This document shows, in pieces, positions 35,744 through 44,506 of a stretch of DNA of 64,000 nucleotides (position 1 is its first letter; every line of letters begins with the position of its first letter). The notes beneath the pieces were generated by a model. That model was not told the DNA's origin and made no database searches. It saw only the letters and a program-made list of their open reading frames with translations. Source of the DNA: Aliiglaciecola lipolytica E3 (GTDB lineage: Bacteria > Pseudomonadota > Gammaproteobacteria > Enterobacterales > Alteromonadaceae); assembly GCF_000314975.1 (NCBI RefSeq), contig NZ_BAEN01000022.1:124001-188000 (forward strand), given 5' to 3'. The position numbers and the translations under genes are program-made.

Positions 35744-37456
35744 TCAATAGCCGGGATTTTGAACGTAAATTCCGCCGCTCAAATTGACCTGCTGATTTGG
35801 AATAGGCAAGTACTCGTGTTTACCTTTAGTGAAAGCCGCATCGTCGAGATAGGCCTTTCTGCCGCGTTCAATCGCGAAATAGGTATCAAGGGTTTCTTTT
35901 GCAACCCCCCAACGCACAAGGTCAAAAAAGCGATGTCCTTCAAGACCTAACTCTAGACGACGCTCCCAACGCAAAGCAGTAAAGGCTTCTTGTTTAGTGG
36001 CAAAACTGCTGTAAGGTTTGATGTTGTAGATACTGGCATCATTTAGCATATCAGTGCTGTTGGCTGCGCGAGTGCGCAGGCGATTGATAATCGGCAAAGC
36101 TTCGTCATAACGATCAAGCTGAATCAATGCCTCGGCTTTCCATAAAAGCACATCGGCATAGCGGACTAAAACCGTATTCATAGACCAGATAGTAAAGGGG
36201 CCATTTTCACCACGACAATCACACTCCGGATGCTCTAACTCCTTCATACTGGTAAAATTGCCATAAATCCCAGGTGCACGTGCCCAAGAATCACCACCGT
36301 GAATTAAACTAGCGTCATATTTAAACGGTTTACCTTCCATCGCAACGGTATGGTCAAGACGTGGGTCCACTTGATCGCTGTTCATATTGTAGACAGCATC
36401 ATTAAACGTGGTAAATAAAGGCAAGCCGTTGTTGTCAGTTTTAAAGGCATTGACAAAGTTTTCAGTAGGAACATGGAAACCACAGCAGCCAAAGCCACCA
36501 GCCTGAGGGGCATTCAAGGCTGTAGGCCAGGAGCCACGACCATCTGGCGAGCCATCATTGAGGGAACGCTGTATCGCGAAAACAGATTCTTGATTGTTGT
36601 CATATTCAGCTTGAAAATTATTACCAAAATCCTCCAATAATGCATACACGCCTGAAGCTTCAATATCGTTGACCAAGCTCACGACTTCATTGAGTTTTTC
36701 TTGGTCGATAGAAACCACCTCATGTACATCGTTTTGTTCGTAAGCTTGATATAGTAAGGTTTTAGCTAAATACGCTTTGGCAGACAAAGCTGAAGCACGA
36801 CCTACTTCTTGTTGCACATCAGGCAAATTTTGCGAAGCAAACCGAAAATCATCGGCAATTTTGTCCCATAGTTGCTGATCCGTTAAATCTCGGTTAGTGG
36901 TCGCCAGAATTTGCTCTTGTGTCATAGTTTCATCAATCCACGGAATATGCTTATGATGAATTTTCAAGTCGAAGTAAAAAATAGAACGAATAAAACGTAG
37001 TTCAGCTTGTTTAGCTGCCGCGTCTGGGATAGATGACGCATCGGCATTAGCGATGACTTGTAGACCGGCATTGGCCCTAGAAATACCTGTATAGTTGCGG
37101 GTCCACTTTTTATTATTTAGGTCAATCAAGTCAGGCGGAAAAGATTCCATATCAGGCACCAACGGCGCAAACATGGATAAGGCATGATAAGCGAAAATAT
37201 CACTAGGACCATTTCCCCCTTTATGGGCATCACCGGCACGTAAATTACCTGTTGGCCATAAAAACATTGGTGCGGTGTAATGATCGTTGCCTAAATAAGA
37301 ATAAGCGGCTATTACCAAGCCATCTATATTTTCAGCGTTGGTTACTTGAGATTCGGTTAATACTGCTTTTGGAGGTACATCTAAATCTCCCCCGCCGCAA
37401 GAAATAACCGATAGCGCGAGTAAACTACTTGTCAATAATTGATATACATTTTTCAT
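35744..37456 (-). CDS. susD: SusD/RagB-family starch-binding-like outer-membrane lipoprotein
   Basis: A SusD homologue of 570 residues. It caps the SusC channel at the cell surface and binds the glycan. The start is taken at 37456 (MKNVYQLLTSSLLALSVISC gives signal and lipobox); the frame opens 18 codons earlier within the end of susC. Family features include the helical TPR-like region (AKAYLAKTLLYQAYEQND), RYADVLLWKAEALIQL, and the closing ALRWERRLELGLEGHRFFDLVRWG. SusD proteins are almost confined to Bacteroidetes, so its presence among gammaproteobacterial genes suggests transfer. It is 54 bp downstream of susC. Confidence 0.92.
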   Translation of the reverse strand: MKNVYQLLTSSLLALSVISCGGGDLDVPPKAVLTESQVTNAENIDGLVIAAYSYLGNDHYTAPMFLWPTGNLRAGDAHKGGNGPSDIFAYHALSMFAPLVPDMESFPPDLIDLNNKKWTRNYTGISRANAGLQVIANADASSIPDAAAKQAELRFIRSIFYFDLKIHHKHIPWIDETMTQEQILATTNRDLTDQQLWDKIADDFRFASQNLPDVQQEVGRASALSAKAYLAKTLLYQAYEQNDVHEVVSIDQEKLNEVVSLVNDIEASGVYALLEDFGNNFQAEYDNNQESVFAIQRSLNDGSPDGRGSWPTALNAPQAGGFGCCGFHVPTENFVNAFKTDNNGLPLFTTFNDAVYNMNSDQVDPRLDHTVAMEGKPFKYDASLIHGGDSWARAPGIYGNFTSMKELEHPECDCRGENGPFTIWSMNTVLVRYADVLLWKAEALIQLDRYDEALPIINRLRTRAANSTDMLNDASIYNIKPYSSFATKQEAFTALRWERRLELGLEGHRFFDLVRWGVAKETLDTYFAIERGRKAYLDDAAFTKGKHEYLPIPNQQVNLSGGIYVQNPGY

Positions 37457-37510
37457 AATTTTTCTCTGATTTCTGAACTTTAATCGGGTTCTTTGCAAGG
37501 CAAGTTTCAT

Positions 37511-40495
37511 CTAGAACGTTACCTCTATTCCCACTGTGAATCGTCTCGCTACCGGGAATACTTCATTCGGTGTTTCAGGATCCTGACTCAACGTGCCGTC
37601 AGGCGTAATTGTCAGTAAATTAGAGCCCTGCAAGTAAACCCGAGCAGACTTAATGCCGTAATCATTGAGTAAAGATTCATCGGGCGTGTAGCCCACTGAA
37701 AGGTTTCTCAACTTAAGGTAAGAAGCGTCTTCGTAGAAAAAGCTTGATTGACGACCTTCGCCATTGTTATCAATTAAAGTGAGAGCAGGTACATCTGACT
37801 GCGTATTTTCAGGGGTCCAAGCGGTTAACACGCGATCGCCATAGTTAGAACCAATATTCAGTGACGTAAAGTCGGTAAAAGTTCGCCAGTTATTGCGAAC
37901 ATAACCACCTTCAACTCCCTGCCAAAACATGTTGAAATCCCAATTTCCGTAACTCACCGAAAAATTCATTCCGTAGATATAATCGGGATCTGAGCTTGCA
38001 AAGAAATCTTGATCTTGCTCATCAATTACGCCGTCGTTATTGAGGTCACTCCAACGAATGCGACCTGGACCTGCTCCTGCTTGTTCAGCATGAGCATCAA
38101 CTTCTTCGTGGGACTGAAACAAACCATCAGCAATGTAGCCAAATACAGAATTAATTGAATGACCGACAATAGTTTTGTCTTGTCCATTTCCACCAAATGA
38201 GTTGACCACATCTGTGGGTAAATAAATAACTTTGTTATCTGCTTTTGAAATGTTAAAGGTAAGGTCAAATGATAACTCTTCTGCTAGGAAATCAAATTGC
38301 ACAAAATCTTCGTATCCGATAATGAATTCGTAACCAACATTTTCGATCGTTCCACCATTAACTAACTTTTGGGCCCCTTCACCCAAAGTAGCAATCGGTT
38401 GAGTAAGAGTAAGTATGTCTTTAGTTTCTTTTTCAAAATAATCAAAACTGCCGTAAACCGTACCGTAGTAAAGGCTGAAATCGACACCGAAGTTAGTTTG
38501 TGTTGAAGTTTCCCATTTCAAGTCCGGATTACCCGTTTGAGCCCGTGTAAAACCAGAAGGTAACGTACCTGAATTAGCCCCTGTAATATCATAAGCAGTA
38601 CCTTCATCCTGAAGGTCCGTAAATAGTGATTGAGTGGCATAGCGTGGTTGATAAGTTGTACTGGTAGCACTTGTACTAATTTCCTGATTTCCTGTTTCAC
38701 CCCAACTGGCACGAAACTTTAGCGACGAAATTAGTTCAATATCAAAAAACTCTTCGTTCGAAACAACCCACCCTACAGAGGCTGCAGGAAAATTACCGTA
38801 CTCATTATTTTTACCAAAACGCGACGAACCATCTCGTCTTAGAGTCACACCAGCTAAATAACGTTTGTCATAATTATAATCTGCACGAGTAAAGTAGGAA
38901 TTAATTTTCCAACTATCTCCTCCCCCCTCTACTCTGACATCGTCAGTGGCTTGGGATAAAAATGCAAAATCACGGTCATCAGATGCAAAGCCTGAACCGA
39001 ATCCACGCGTGTACTCTGTATCAAATTCAATATTTTCAGTACCTAACAAAAAGGTAAACTTGTGATCATCATTCAGAACTAGTTTGTATTCTGCGGTATT
39101 CGACCACACTAAACTACGGTTCCAATTTTCATCTACTGTTAATAAATCGCCAAAACTTAAATTCCCAGCCCGAAAACTGCGAGTATAGTTTCGAAAATAA
39201 AGTTGTCCGTAATCAACACCAAAATTACTCCGTAGTTTAAGGTTTTCAATCGGTGTATATTCAATGTAGAGGTTACCCATAATCTTGTTATAGCGATTAA
39301 CGTTGTCTTTATTCATTTCAATTAAACGAACTGGATTATCACGATCGGTTATGCCAGATACCGGCCCTCCCCAACCACCTTCTTCATTGTAAACAGGGAC
39401 AATAGACTGCTGCTCTATAGATAGGCCTAAAATATTGCCAGCAAGCGCGTTAACTAGATTTTCTCGTTGATTGGTAATTGTAAAGTTCTGACCAACTGTA
39501 ACTTTGTCCTTAATAATCTCGTGTTCTGAATTCACGCGAAACGACAATCTCTCAAATTGCGAACCATCTACAATACCCTCCGCTTCAAACGAACCTATTG
39601 AAGCATAAAATCGTGATGTATCACTTGAACCTGAAATCGACAAATTCATATCTGTAGTCATTGCAGAGCGCGTGACTTCATCGAACCAGTTTGTATTTGC
39701 TGGACGCTGCACTTGGTCTGCATCAGTAAACGCGGGTAAAATGACACTATTCAATTCAGGATTATCAAAATCCTCATTCCAATCATAGGTGTATAAAGGA
39801 CTGACTGAATCTGGATTTCGTCTATCATTTACGGCTGCCCGCCATACTGCCTGCCCACGTTCGGTAGTTGTTAACGGGTTAAGATCAAAAGAATAATCCT
39901 CAAAACTTTGGTTGAATCTGAAATTGACGTTAAAGTCGTCGGAACCTTTTTTGGTAGTGATAACGATGACACCATTGCCGGAGCGCGCTCCATAAATACT
40001 CGCCGCAGCTGCATCACGTAGTACCTGCACATCAGCAATATCATTGCCATTTAGTTCGTGCATGCCACCTTTGGTTGGAATGCCGTCTACAATGTATAGG
40101 GGATCATTGTTTCCTAATGGACCTAAGCCTTGCCCACGTATACGCACAGTTGCGCTTGAACTGGGATTGCCATTAGTGGTGATTTGTAAACCAGGTACCC
40201 GCCCCTGCAAATTTTGCATTATGTTTCCAGCTGGTAAATCAACAACTTCCGATAAATCTACTGTTGATATAGCGCCTGTTAAATCAGATTTTTCTACTGA
40301 GCTGTAACCATAACTAACCTGTATAACCTCGATATCTTCATAATTGGCAGAATTATCTTCGCCTGCTGGTACTTGGGAATTTTGGTTATCAACATCCTGC
40401 GCATGCGTTACGCCAGGGATCGCGAACATTAAAGAGCAATTAAATAACGCCACCCTTATGCTTAACGATAGTTGATTTAATTTTGGCTTTATCAT
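37511..40495 (-). CDS. susC: SusC/RagA-type TonB-dependent outer-membrane transporter
   Basis: A TonB-dependent barrel of 994 residues. The start is the ATG at 40495, eight bases after AGGA. Signal peptide, then the plug with SVEKSDLTGAISTVDLSEV, QNLQGRVPGLQI, VRIRGQGLG and LYIVDGIPTKGGMHEL, which are SusC/RagA signatures; the barrel ends RRFTVGIEVTF. The 80-residue carboxypeptidase-like domain that usually precedes the plug in Bacteroidetes SusC is missing: only about 40 residues lie between signal and plug. With SusD it should import fructo-oligosaccharides into the periplasm. It is the first gene of a four-gene unit (SusC, SusD, sugar porter, GH32). Confidence 0.92.
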   Translation of the reverse strand: MIKPKLNQLSLSIRVALFNCSLMFAIPGVTHAQDVDNQNSQVPAGEDNSANYEDIEVIQVSYGYSSVEKSDLTGAISTVDLSEVVDLPAGNIMQNLQGRVPGLQITTNGNPSSSATVRIRGQGLGPLGNNDPLYIVDGIPTKGGMHELNGNDIADVQVLRDAAAASIYGARSGNGVIVITTKKGSDDFNVNFRFNQSFEDYSFDLNPLTTTERGQAVWRAAVNDRRNPDSVSPLYTYDWNEDFDNPELNSVILPAFTDADQVQRPANTNWFDEVTRSAMTTDMNLSISGSSDTSRFYASIGSFEAEGIVDGSQFERLSFRVNSEHEIIKDKVTVGQNFTITNQRENLVNALAGNILGLSIEQQSIVPVYNEEGGWGGPVSGITDRDNPVRLIEMNKDNVNRYNKIMGNLYIEYTPIENLKLRSNFGVDYGQLYFRNYTRSFRAGNLSFGDLLTVDENWNRSLVWSNTAEYKLVLNDDHKFTFLLGTENIEFDTEYTRGFGSGFASDDRDFAFLSQATDDVRVEGGGDSWKINSYFTRADYNYDKRYLAGVTLRRDGSSRFGKNNEYGNFPAASVGWVVSNEEFFDIELISSLKFRASWGETGNQEISTSATSTTYQPRYATQSLFTDLQDEGTAYDITGANSGTLPSGFTRAQTGNPDLKWETSTQTNFGVDFSLYYGTVYGSFDYFEKETKDILTLTQPIATLGEGAQKLVNGGTIENVGYEFIIGYEDFVQFDFLAEELSFDLTFNISKADNKVIYLPTDVVNSFGGNGQDKTIVGHSINSVFGYIADGLFQSHEEVDAHAEQAGAGPGRIRWSDLNNDGVIDEQDQDFFASSDPDYIYGMNFSVSYGNWDFNMFWQGVEGGYVRNNWRTFTDFTSLNIGSNYGDRVLTAWTPENTQSDVPALTLIDNNGEGRQSSFFYEDASYLKLRNLSVGYTPDESLLNDYGIKSARVYLQGSNLLTITPDGTLSQDPETPNEVFPVARRFTVGIEVTF

Positions 40496-40532
40496 GTATC
40501 TCATCCTGTTTATGTGAGTGCAATTCATTTAA

Positions 40533-40542
40533 ACAACGTTGT
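40533..40542. promoter_or_regulatory. LacI-type operator (susC operon)
   Basis: ACAACGTTGT lies 38 bp upstream of the susC ATG and about 10 bp downstream of the -10 box of its promoter, where a bound repressor would cover the transcription start. Confidence 0.85.
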
Positions 40543-40551
40543 CTTTTTATA

Positions 40552-40580
40552 TTTATAAACTTAAAACAATAAAGATTCAA
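40552..40580 (-). promoter_or_regulatory. Sigma-70 promoter of the susC operon
   Basis: On the minus strand TTGAAT and TATAAA are exactly 17 bp apart, with the operator just downstream. The promoter is of proteobacterial form; the Bacteroidetes -7 motif (TAxxTTTG) is not seen. The 40581-40870 stretch upstream is AT-rich, then GC-rich near 40820-40850, and holds no gene I can support. Confidence 0.65.
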
Positions 40581-40879
40581 CATATATTTAACAATTTAAG
40601 GTTGAGGTTTTTATGAATGTATAAAAAAAACAAAAATGCGATGTCAGGAAATTAAAAAGTGAAATAGATTTTAAATTTTTAAATTTAATTTAAATATCAA
40701 ATAGATGAAAATCCCAAACTAACTATTAGATGAGGCTAATGTAGTTAATTTTTGTTTATATGAAATTACATTGTGAATAACAGTAAAGGTATTTGTTAAA
40801 CCAGACTCGTTGTCGATACGCACGCGCAGCAGCGGGACACGAGCGTGGCGCTGGTACGATTCTTTTGTTTTAATCCTAA

Positions 40880-40914
40880 ACGAAAAAGCCCCGCATTTTC
40901 ATGCAGGGCTCTTG
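40880..40914 (-). terminator. Terminator of the former tRNA-Phe gene
   Basis: AAAGCCCCGCA and TGCAGGGCTCTT form a GC-rich hairpin around ATTTTCA, followed by a T-run on the minus strand. It directly follows the tRNA 3' end, as a tRNA terminator would. Confidence 0.65.
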
Positions 40915-40921
40915 GAATAAA

Positions 40922-40966
40922 TGGTGCCTCGACCCGGGATCGAACCAGGGACACGCGGATTTTCAA
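40922..40966 (-). other. Attachment site: 3' fragment of tRNA-Phe
   Basis: Read on the minus strand, 45 bp run from the anticodon loop TTGAAAA through the 3' anticodon strand, the T-arm (CCTGG TTCGATC CCGGG) to the acceptor end and encoded CCA. The anticodon GAA identifies tRNA-Phe. The 5' half is absent: the sequence beyond 40966 does not form D-arm or acceptor. This is the direct repeat left when an element integrates in a tRNA 3' end; the intact gene should lie at the far end of the island, beyond the window. Confidence 0.8.
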
Positions 40967-41070
40967 TAAACAGCTTCGCCAAACAACTTATAAAATCAAA
41001 TAGTTACATGCATAAAAATTAGCTTTGCAAAAACTTTGCATAATTTGTTGATTCATGATCTACTATCAGC

Positions 41071-42444
41071 ATGGCTAAATACACTGCTCGGCATGACATC
41101 AATGACACGCTGTATATCTATAAACAGGATAACAGCGAGCGTTGGTATGTGCGTTTTAGATTCGAACAAGATACCAAGTGGCGTACCAAATCAACCAAGA
41201 AAAAAGATAAGGATGAAGCCATTGCTATGGCTCATCGAATCTACCTTGACCAAGAAATTCGCTTTGAAGCAGGAACGCTAATTGAAAGTAAACGCTTCAA
41301 ACATATTGCAGATAACGTAATTGACAAACTAGAAGCCGAATTCGCAATGAAGCAGGCACTAAGGTCAAAACAAGTGCCGCCTGAAAAGCTAGTCGACTAT
41401 ATTGAAGCTAATGATCGGATTGGCTCTAAGAGACAGGACAATGACCCCGTTTTCCATGATTATTCACGTGCACTCAAAAACTACCATATCCCCTACTTTG
41501 GCAAGAAGTACATCACAAACGTAGACCAAGAAGCAATCAGTGAGTTTGACGAATGGCGTGCTAATAAGTTAGGAAGAAAACCCGCTTCATCCACATTGCA
41601 AACTCATAATGCTGCACTCCAATTAGTGTTTAAGGAAGCAATTGAACGAAGGTGGATGATTGCCGCTCAAGTGCCAGTATTATCATCTAAAGGTGAGTCG
41701 GGTACTCGACGAGCGGCGTTCTCAGAGGAAGAGTATGAAGTTGTACTCGAAGGCATATATGAGAGTGAATCCAATGCCCATACTGAAAAAACACGACAAA
41801 TTCGAGAGCTGCTTTATGACTACTGCGAGATTGCAGTAAACACAGGAATTCGACCTGGCACTGAAATGGAGGCCATAACGTGGGGTGATATTGAATTACG
41901 CAGCCAGAATGAAAAGGCTCAATTTTTTATTCACGTACGGAAGGGTAAAACAACCAAACACACTGGTACCAGAAAAGTAGTTTGCAAAAAAGACGTGATT
42001 GGCGCCCTTATAAGACTCAGGAAGCGATTCCCAAACAGAAAACCTACAGACATATTGATGCGATTAGCGAGCGGAGAGTCTACTCCACAGTTGAGCAAAG
42101 CATTTGAAAAAGTGCTGCAACGTGAAAATCTAAAGCAATCCCCTATGGGGCCACGTACACTCTACTCGCTTAGACACACTTACATTACATGGCAATTGCT
42201 TAATGGTCAGACTATGGATGTCATTGCCAAACAATGTGGCACCAGCGTCGCCATGATTGAGCAGCACTACAGTCATGTTAAACCTGAGATGTTTGCAGTT
42301 GCCCTGTCAGGTGTGACATTTGACAAAGAGAAGCCACTGCCAAAGTCCAAAAAAAGGCAAACTGTGGATTCCAAAAATATGGAACGCGATGAGAAACGAT
42401 TTAAAGAATGGGCAGCTGAGTATAAGACACGCGGCTGTATCTAA
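41071..42444 (+). CDS. Tyrosine-type integrase of the tRNA-Phe island
   Basis: A 457-residue phage-type integrase. The C-terminal catalytic domain shows the R of NTGIRPGTEMEAITW, the HxxR of YSLRHTYITW and the final HYSHVKPEMF with its tyrosine; a SAM-like DNA-binding domain lies about residues 130-220. It probably recombines the tRNA-Phe 3' end with the circular form of the island. The start at 41071 has a poor Shine-Dalgarno. It is transcribed away from the attachment site into the island, followed by the response regulator after 63 bp. Confidence 0.88.
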   Translation: MAKYTARHDINDTLYIYKQDNSERWYVRFRFEQDTKWRTKSTKKKDKDEAIAMAHRIYLDQEIRFEAGTLIESKRFKHIADNVIDKLEAEFAMKQALRSKQVPPEKLVDYIEANDRIGSKRQDNDPVFHDYSRALKNYHIPYFGKKYITNVDQEAISEFDEWRANKLGRKPASSTLQTHNAALQLVFKEAIERRWMIAAQVPVLSSKGESGTRRAAFSEEEYEVVLEGIYESESNAHTEKTRQIRELLYDYCEIAVNTGIRPGTEMEAITWGDIELRSQNEKAQFFIHVRKGKTTKHTGTRKVVCKKDVIGALIRLRKRFPNRKPTDILMRLASGESTPQLSKAFEKVLQRENLKQSPMGPRTLYSLRHTYITWQLLNGQTMDVIAKQCGTSVAMIEQHYSHVKPEMFAVALSGVTFDKEKPLPKSKKRQTVDSKNMERDEKRFKEWAAEYKTRGCI

Positions 42445-42507
42445 GCCTAAGGCTTATTCTCATTACGAAAAAATCTCAATAGAATGAAATATAGAAAAGG
42501 AGAAAAT

Positions 42508-43152
42508 GTGAATATCATTCTAATTGACGATCATGAAGTTATCCGTGACGGAATAAAGGGCCTAATAGAACAAGAGTTTGGCTGGCAAGTTATTTATTCT
42601 GCATCTCAATTACCGAACTATAATGGCAATGACTTATTTGATAACACCGACGTGGCAATCCTAGACATTTCACTAAAAATTGAGTCAGGTTTCAGTATTC
42701 TTCAGAAAATTAAATCTTTCTACCCCCATATAAAGTGTGTCATGTTGAGCATGTATGATCACATAGGATATGTAAGTAAAGCTCTGGAATTAGGAGCAGA
42801 TAGTTATGTCACCAAAACTGCGGCCACAAAAGAGTTAATGGCAGCGTTGGGAGCTGTAGAAAATGGTGATAACTATCTGAGTTCAGATATAAGTAATTCA
42901 CTCGCATTCAGTAAAAATAATTCTTTCAATGGATTAACCGACCGTGAAAAAGAGGTGTTTCTTCATCTCTCAAAAGGCTTACCGCCCAAGAAAATATCCA
43001 AAGTATTGAATACCATGCCAAAAACAATCATGGTTCATCGCACCAACATTTATAACAAACTTGGTGCCAGTTCTCAGTTTGAATTACTCCGGCTTGCACT
43101 TGCAGAAGGTATTTTGGATGTTGAGGATATTCTCAACGTCTCACAAAACTAA
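42508..43152 (+). CDS. NarL/FixJ-type response regulator
   Basis: A response regulator of 214 residues. The receiver domain has the acidic pair IDDHEV, phospho-acceptor aspartate in VAILDISLK and the lysine of SYVTKTAA. The C-terminal LuxR-type HTH is LTDREKEVFLHLSKG with the recognition part PKTIMVHRTNIYNKL. The start is placed at the GTG at 42508, five bases after AAAGGAG; an in-frame ATG at 42484 lacks such a site. It pairs logically with the NarL-type histidine kinase 1.4 kb downstream; the flagellin gene lies between them and is its likely target. Confidence 0.85.
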   Translation: MNIILIDDHEVIRDGIKGLIEQEFGWQVIYSASQLPNYNGNDLFDNTDVAILDISLKIESGFSILQKIKSFYPHIKCVMLSMYDHIGYVSKALELGADSYVTKTAATKELMAALGAVENGDNYLSSDISNSLAFSKNNSFNGLTDREKEVFLHLSKGLPPKKISKVLNTMPKTIMVHRTNIYNKLGASSQFELLRLALAEGILDVEDILNVSQN

Positions 43153-43168
43153 GCAATCCGCTTAGAAC

Positions 43169-43189
43169 GCATAAAGCTCTTACTTATGC
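43169..43189. promoter_or_regulatory. Inverted repeat upstream of flagellin
   Basis: GCATAA and TTATGC, 9 bases apart, lie about 105 bp before the flagellin start. The form fits a NarL-type regulator dimer site. No convincing sigma-28 flagellar promoter is seen in the 139-bp gap. Confidence 0.35.
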
Positions 43190-43291
43190 AGTTATTTTTT
43201 AATTGTACGTTACCTATTCCAAACAACAAAAACATTCGTTGTGACCTTTGTGTTGCGAACGTGAAAGCTGTGTTAGGAGAGGTGACGAGTT

Positions 43292-44506
43292 ATGAGCATA
43301 TTCGTCAATACAAATGTGCCATCGCTCGGAGCGACTCGACAAGTGGGTAACATTCAAAGTTCTCTCACTCAAAGTTATGAACGCTTGTCATCTGGCTTTC
43401 GTATCAACAGTGCCAAAGATGATGCAGCAGGGCTACAAATTTCAGACCGGATGACAACTCAGGTGAACGGGCTTAATCAGGCAGTTAGAAATGCCAATGA
43501 TGGCATCTCTGTAGTTCAAACGGCTGATGGTGCTATGCAAGAGATAACAACTGCATTGCAGCGCATGCGTGTTTTGGCGGTGCAGGCGCAAAACGGAATT
43601 AACTCAGGTAGCGATCTACAAGCAATTCAAAAGGAAGTTGCTGAGCTTAAAGAGGAGATTGACAAAATTGCGCAAACAACGCAATTCGCTGGGCAGAACT
43701 TGCTCGATGGCCAATACAGCAGCCAGTTTCTTGTTGGTGCAAATGCAGGACAAAATATCACCGTGTCTCTTGCAACCAGCAGGGGGTTCGGCACTGAAAA
43801 TATTGGCATAGGAGGACTTGATGTAAGAACACCGGATTCTCCTACGATTGTCGACGACGATGGAGGTGACTTAATTTCTCTAGGGACCGTGCCTGGGGGA
43901 GTATTCGCATCAGTACCTAGCTCCTCAGGTGTTTTGGCAGGGTTACAAGTTAGTGTTGATAATCAAGGATTTGTAAACCTACCATCTTTAAATTTGCCAG
44001 GCGGGTCCGGTCCAAATGCTATTGCAATAGCTGATGCAATAAATTTGATAACCGATCCTACATTAATTCCAGGAAGTGCTTCTGTTGCTGCTACAGGGGG
44101 TAACTTATTACTGTCAGGGAGTACAATTTCAATCGCATTCAAAATTGGACCGACAGGCGATTTAGCCACCATCAACTCATTAACTGGTATTTCAACTAAC
44201 TTCTTAACTTCACTATCTACAGATAGTTTTGAATCAAATTTATCGATAATTGATGGTGCAATCTCTCGAATAGGTTCTTTCAGAGCAGAACTCGGCGCTT
44301 TACAAAACCGATTTCAGTCTACGATTAGAAACCTTTCAAATATCGAAGAAAATGTCCAAGCCGCAAGAAGTCGAATTAAAGATACTGATTATGCCGTTGA
44401 GACCGCTGAGTTGAGCAAAAGCCAGATAGTACAGCAGGCATCATTATCCGTGCTTGCTCAGGCAAATATCAGACCTCAGACCGCCTTAACACTTTTACAA
44501 AATTGA
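43292..44506 (+). CDS. Flagellin carried on the island
   Basis: A complete flagellin of 404 residues. The N-terminal D0/D1 region (residues 1-145) is canonical: SIFVNTNVPSLGATRQ, ERLSSGFRINSAKDDAAGLQ, and FAGQNLLDG. The variable centre (about 170-310) is rich in G, S and hydrophobics, and the C-terminal D1/D0 (about 310-404) includes NLSNIEENVQAARSRIKDTDYA and SVLAQANIRPQTALTLLQN. It has GGAGAGGTG before the ATG. No other flagellar gene is nearby, so it depends on the host's export apparatus. Its stop codon overlaps the kinase start (TGATG). Replacement or variation of the host filament antigen is the likely role. Confidence 0.92.
   Translation: MSIFVNTNVPSLGATRQVGNIQSSLTQSYERLSSGFRINSAKDDAAGLQISDRMTTQVNGLNQAVRNANDGISVVQTADGAMQEITTALQRMRVLAVQAQNGINSGSDLQAIQKEVAELKEEIDKIAQTTQFAGQNLLDGQYSSQFLVGANAGQNITVSLATSRGFGTENIGIGGLDVRTPDSPTIVDDDGGDLISLGTVPGGVFASVPSSSGVLAGLQVSVDNQGFVNLPSLNLPGGSGPNAIAIADAINLITDPTLIPGSASVAATGGNLLLSGSTISIAFKIGPTGDLATINSLTGISTNFLTSLSTDSFESNLSIIDGAISRIGSFRAELGALQNRFQSTIRNLSNIEENVQAARSRIKDTDYAVETAELSKSQIVQQASLSVLAQANIRPQTALTLLQN

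Noticed and set aside
20240-40580. SusR-like or hybrid two-component regulator, or sigma/anti-sigma pair for the SusCD locus
   Set aside because: No such gene is in the locus; the only regulator is the LacI protein.
40800-40860. GC-rich patch before the tRNA remnant as an RNA gene
   Set aside because: No stable fold or known RNA signature could be supported by eye.
43153-43291. Sigma-28 flagellar promoter before the island flagellin
   Set aside because: TAAAG occurs but no GCCGATAA-like -10 at the right spacing was found.
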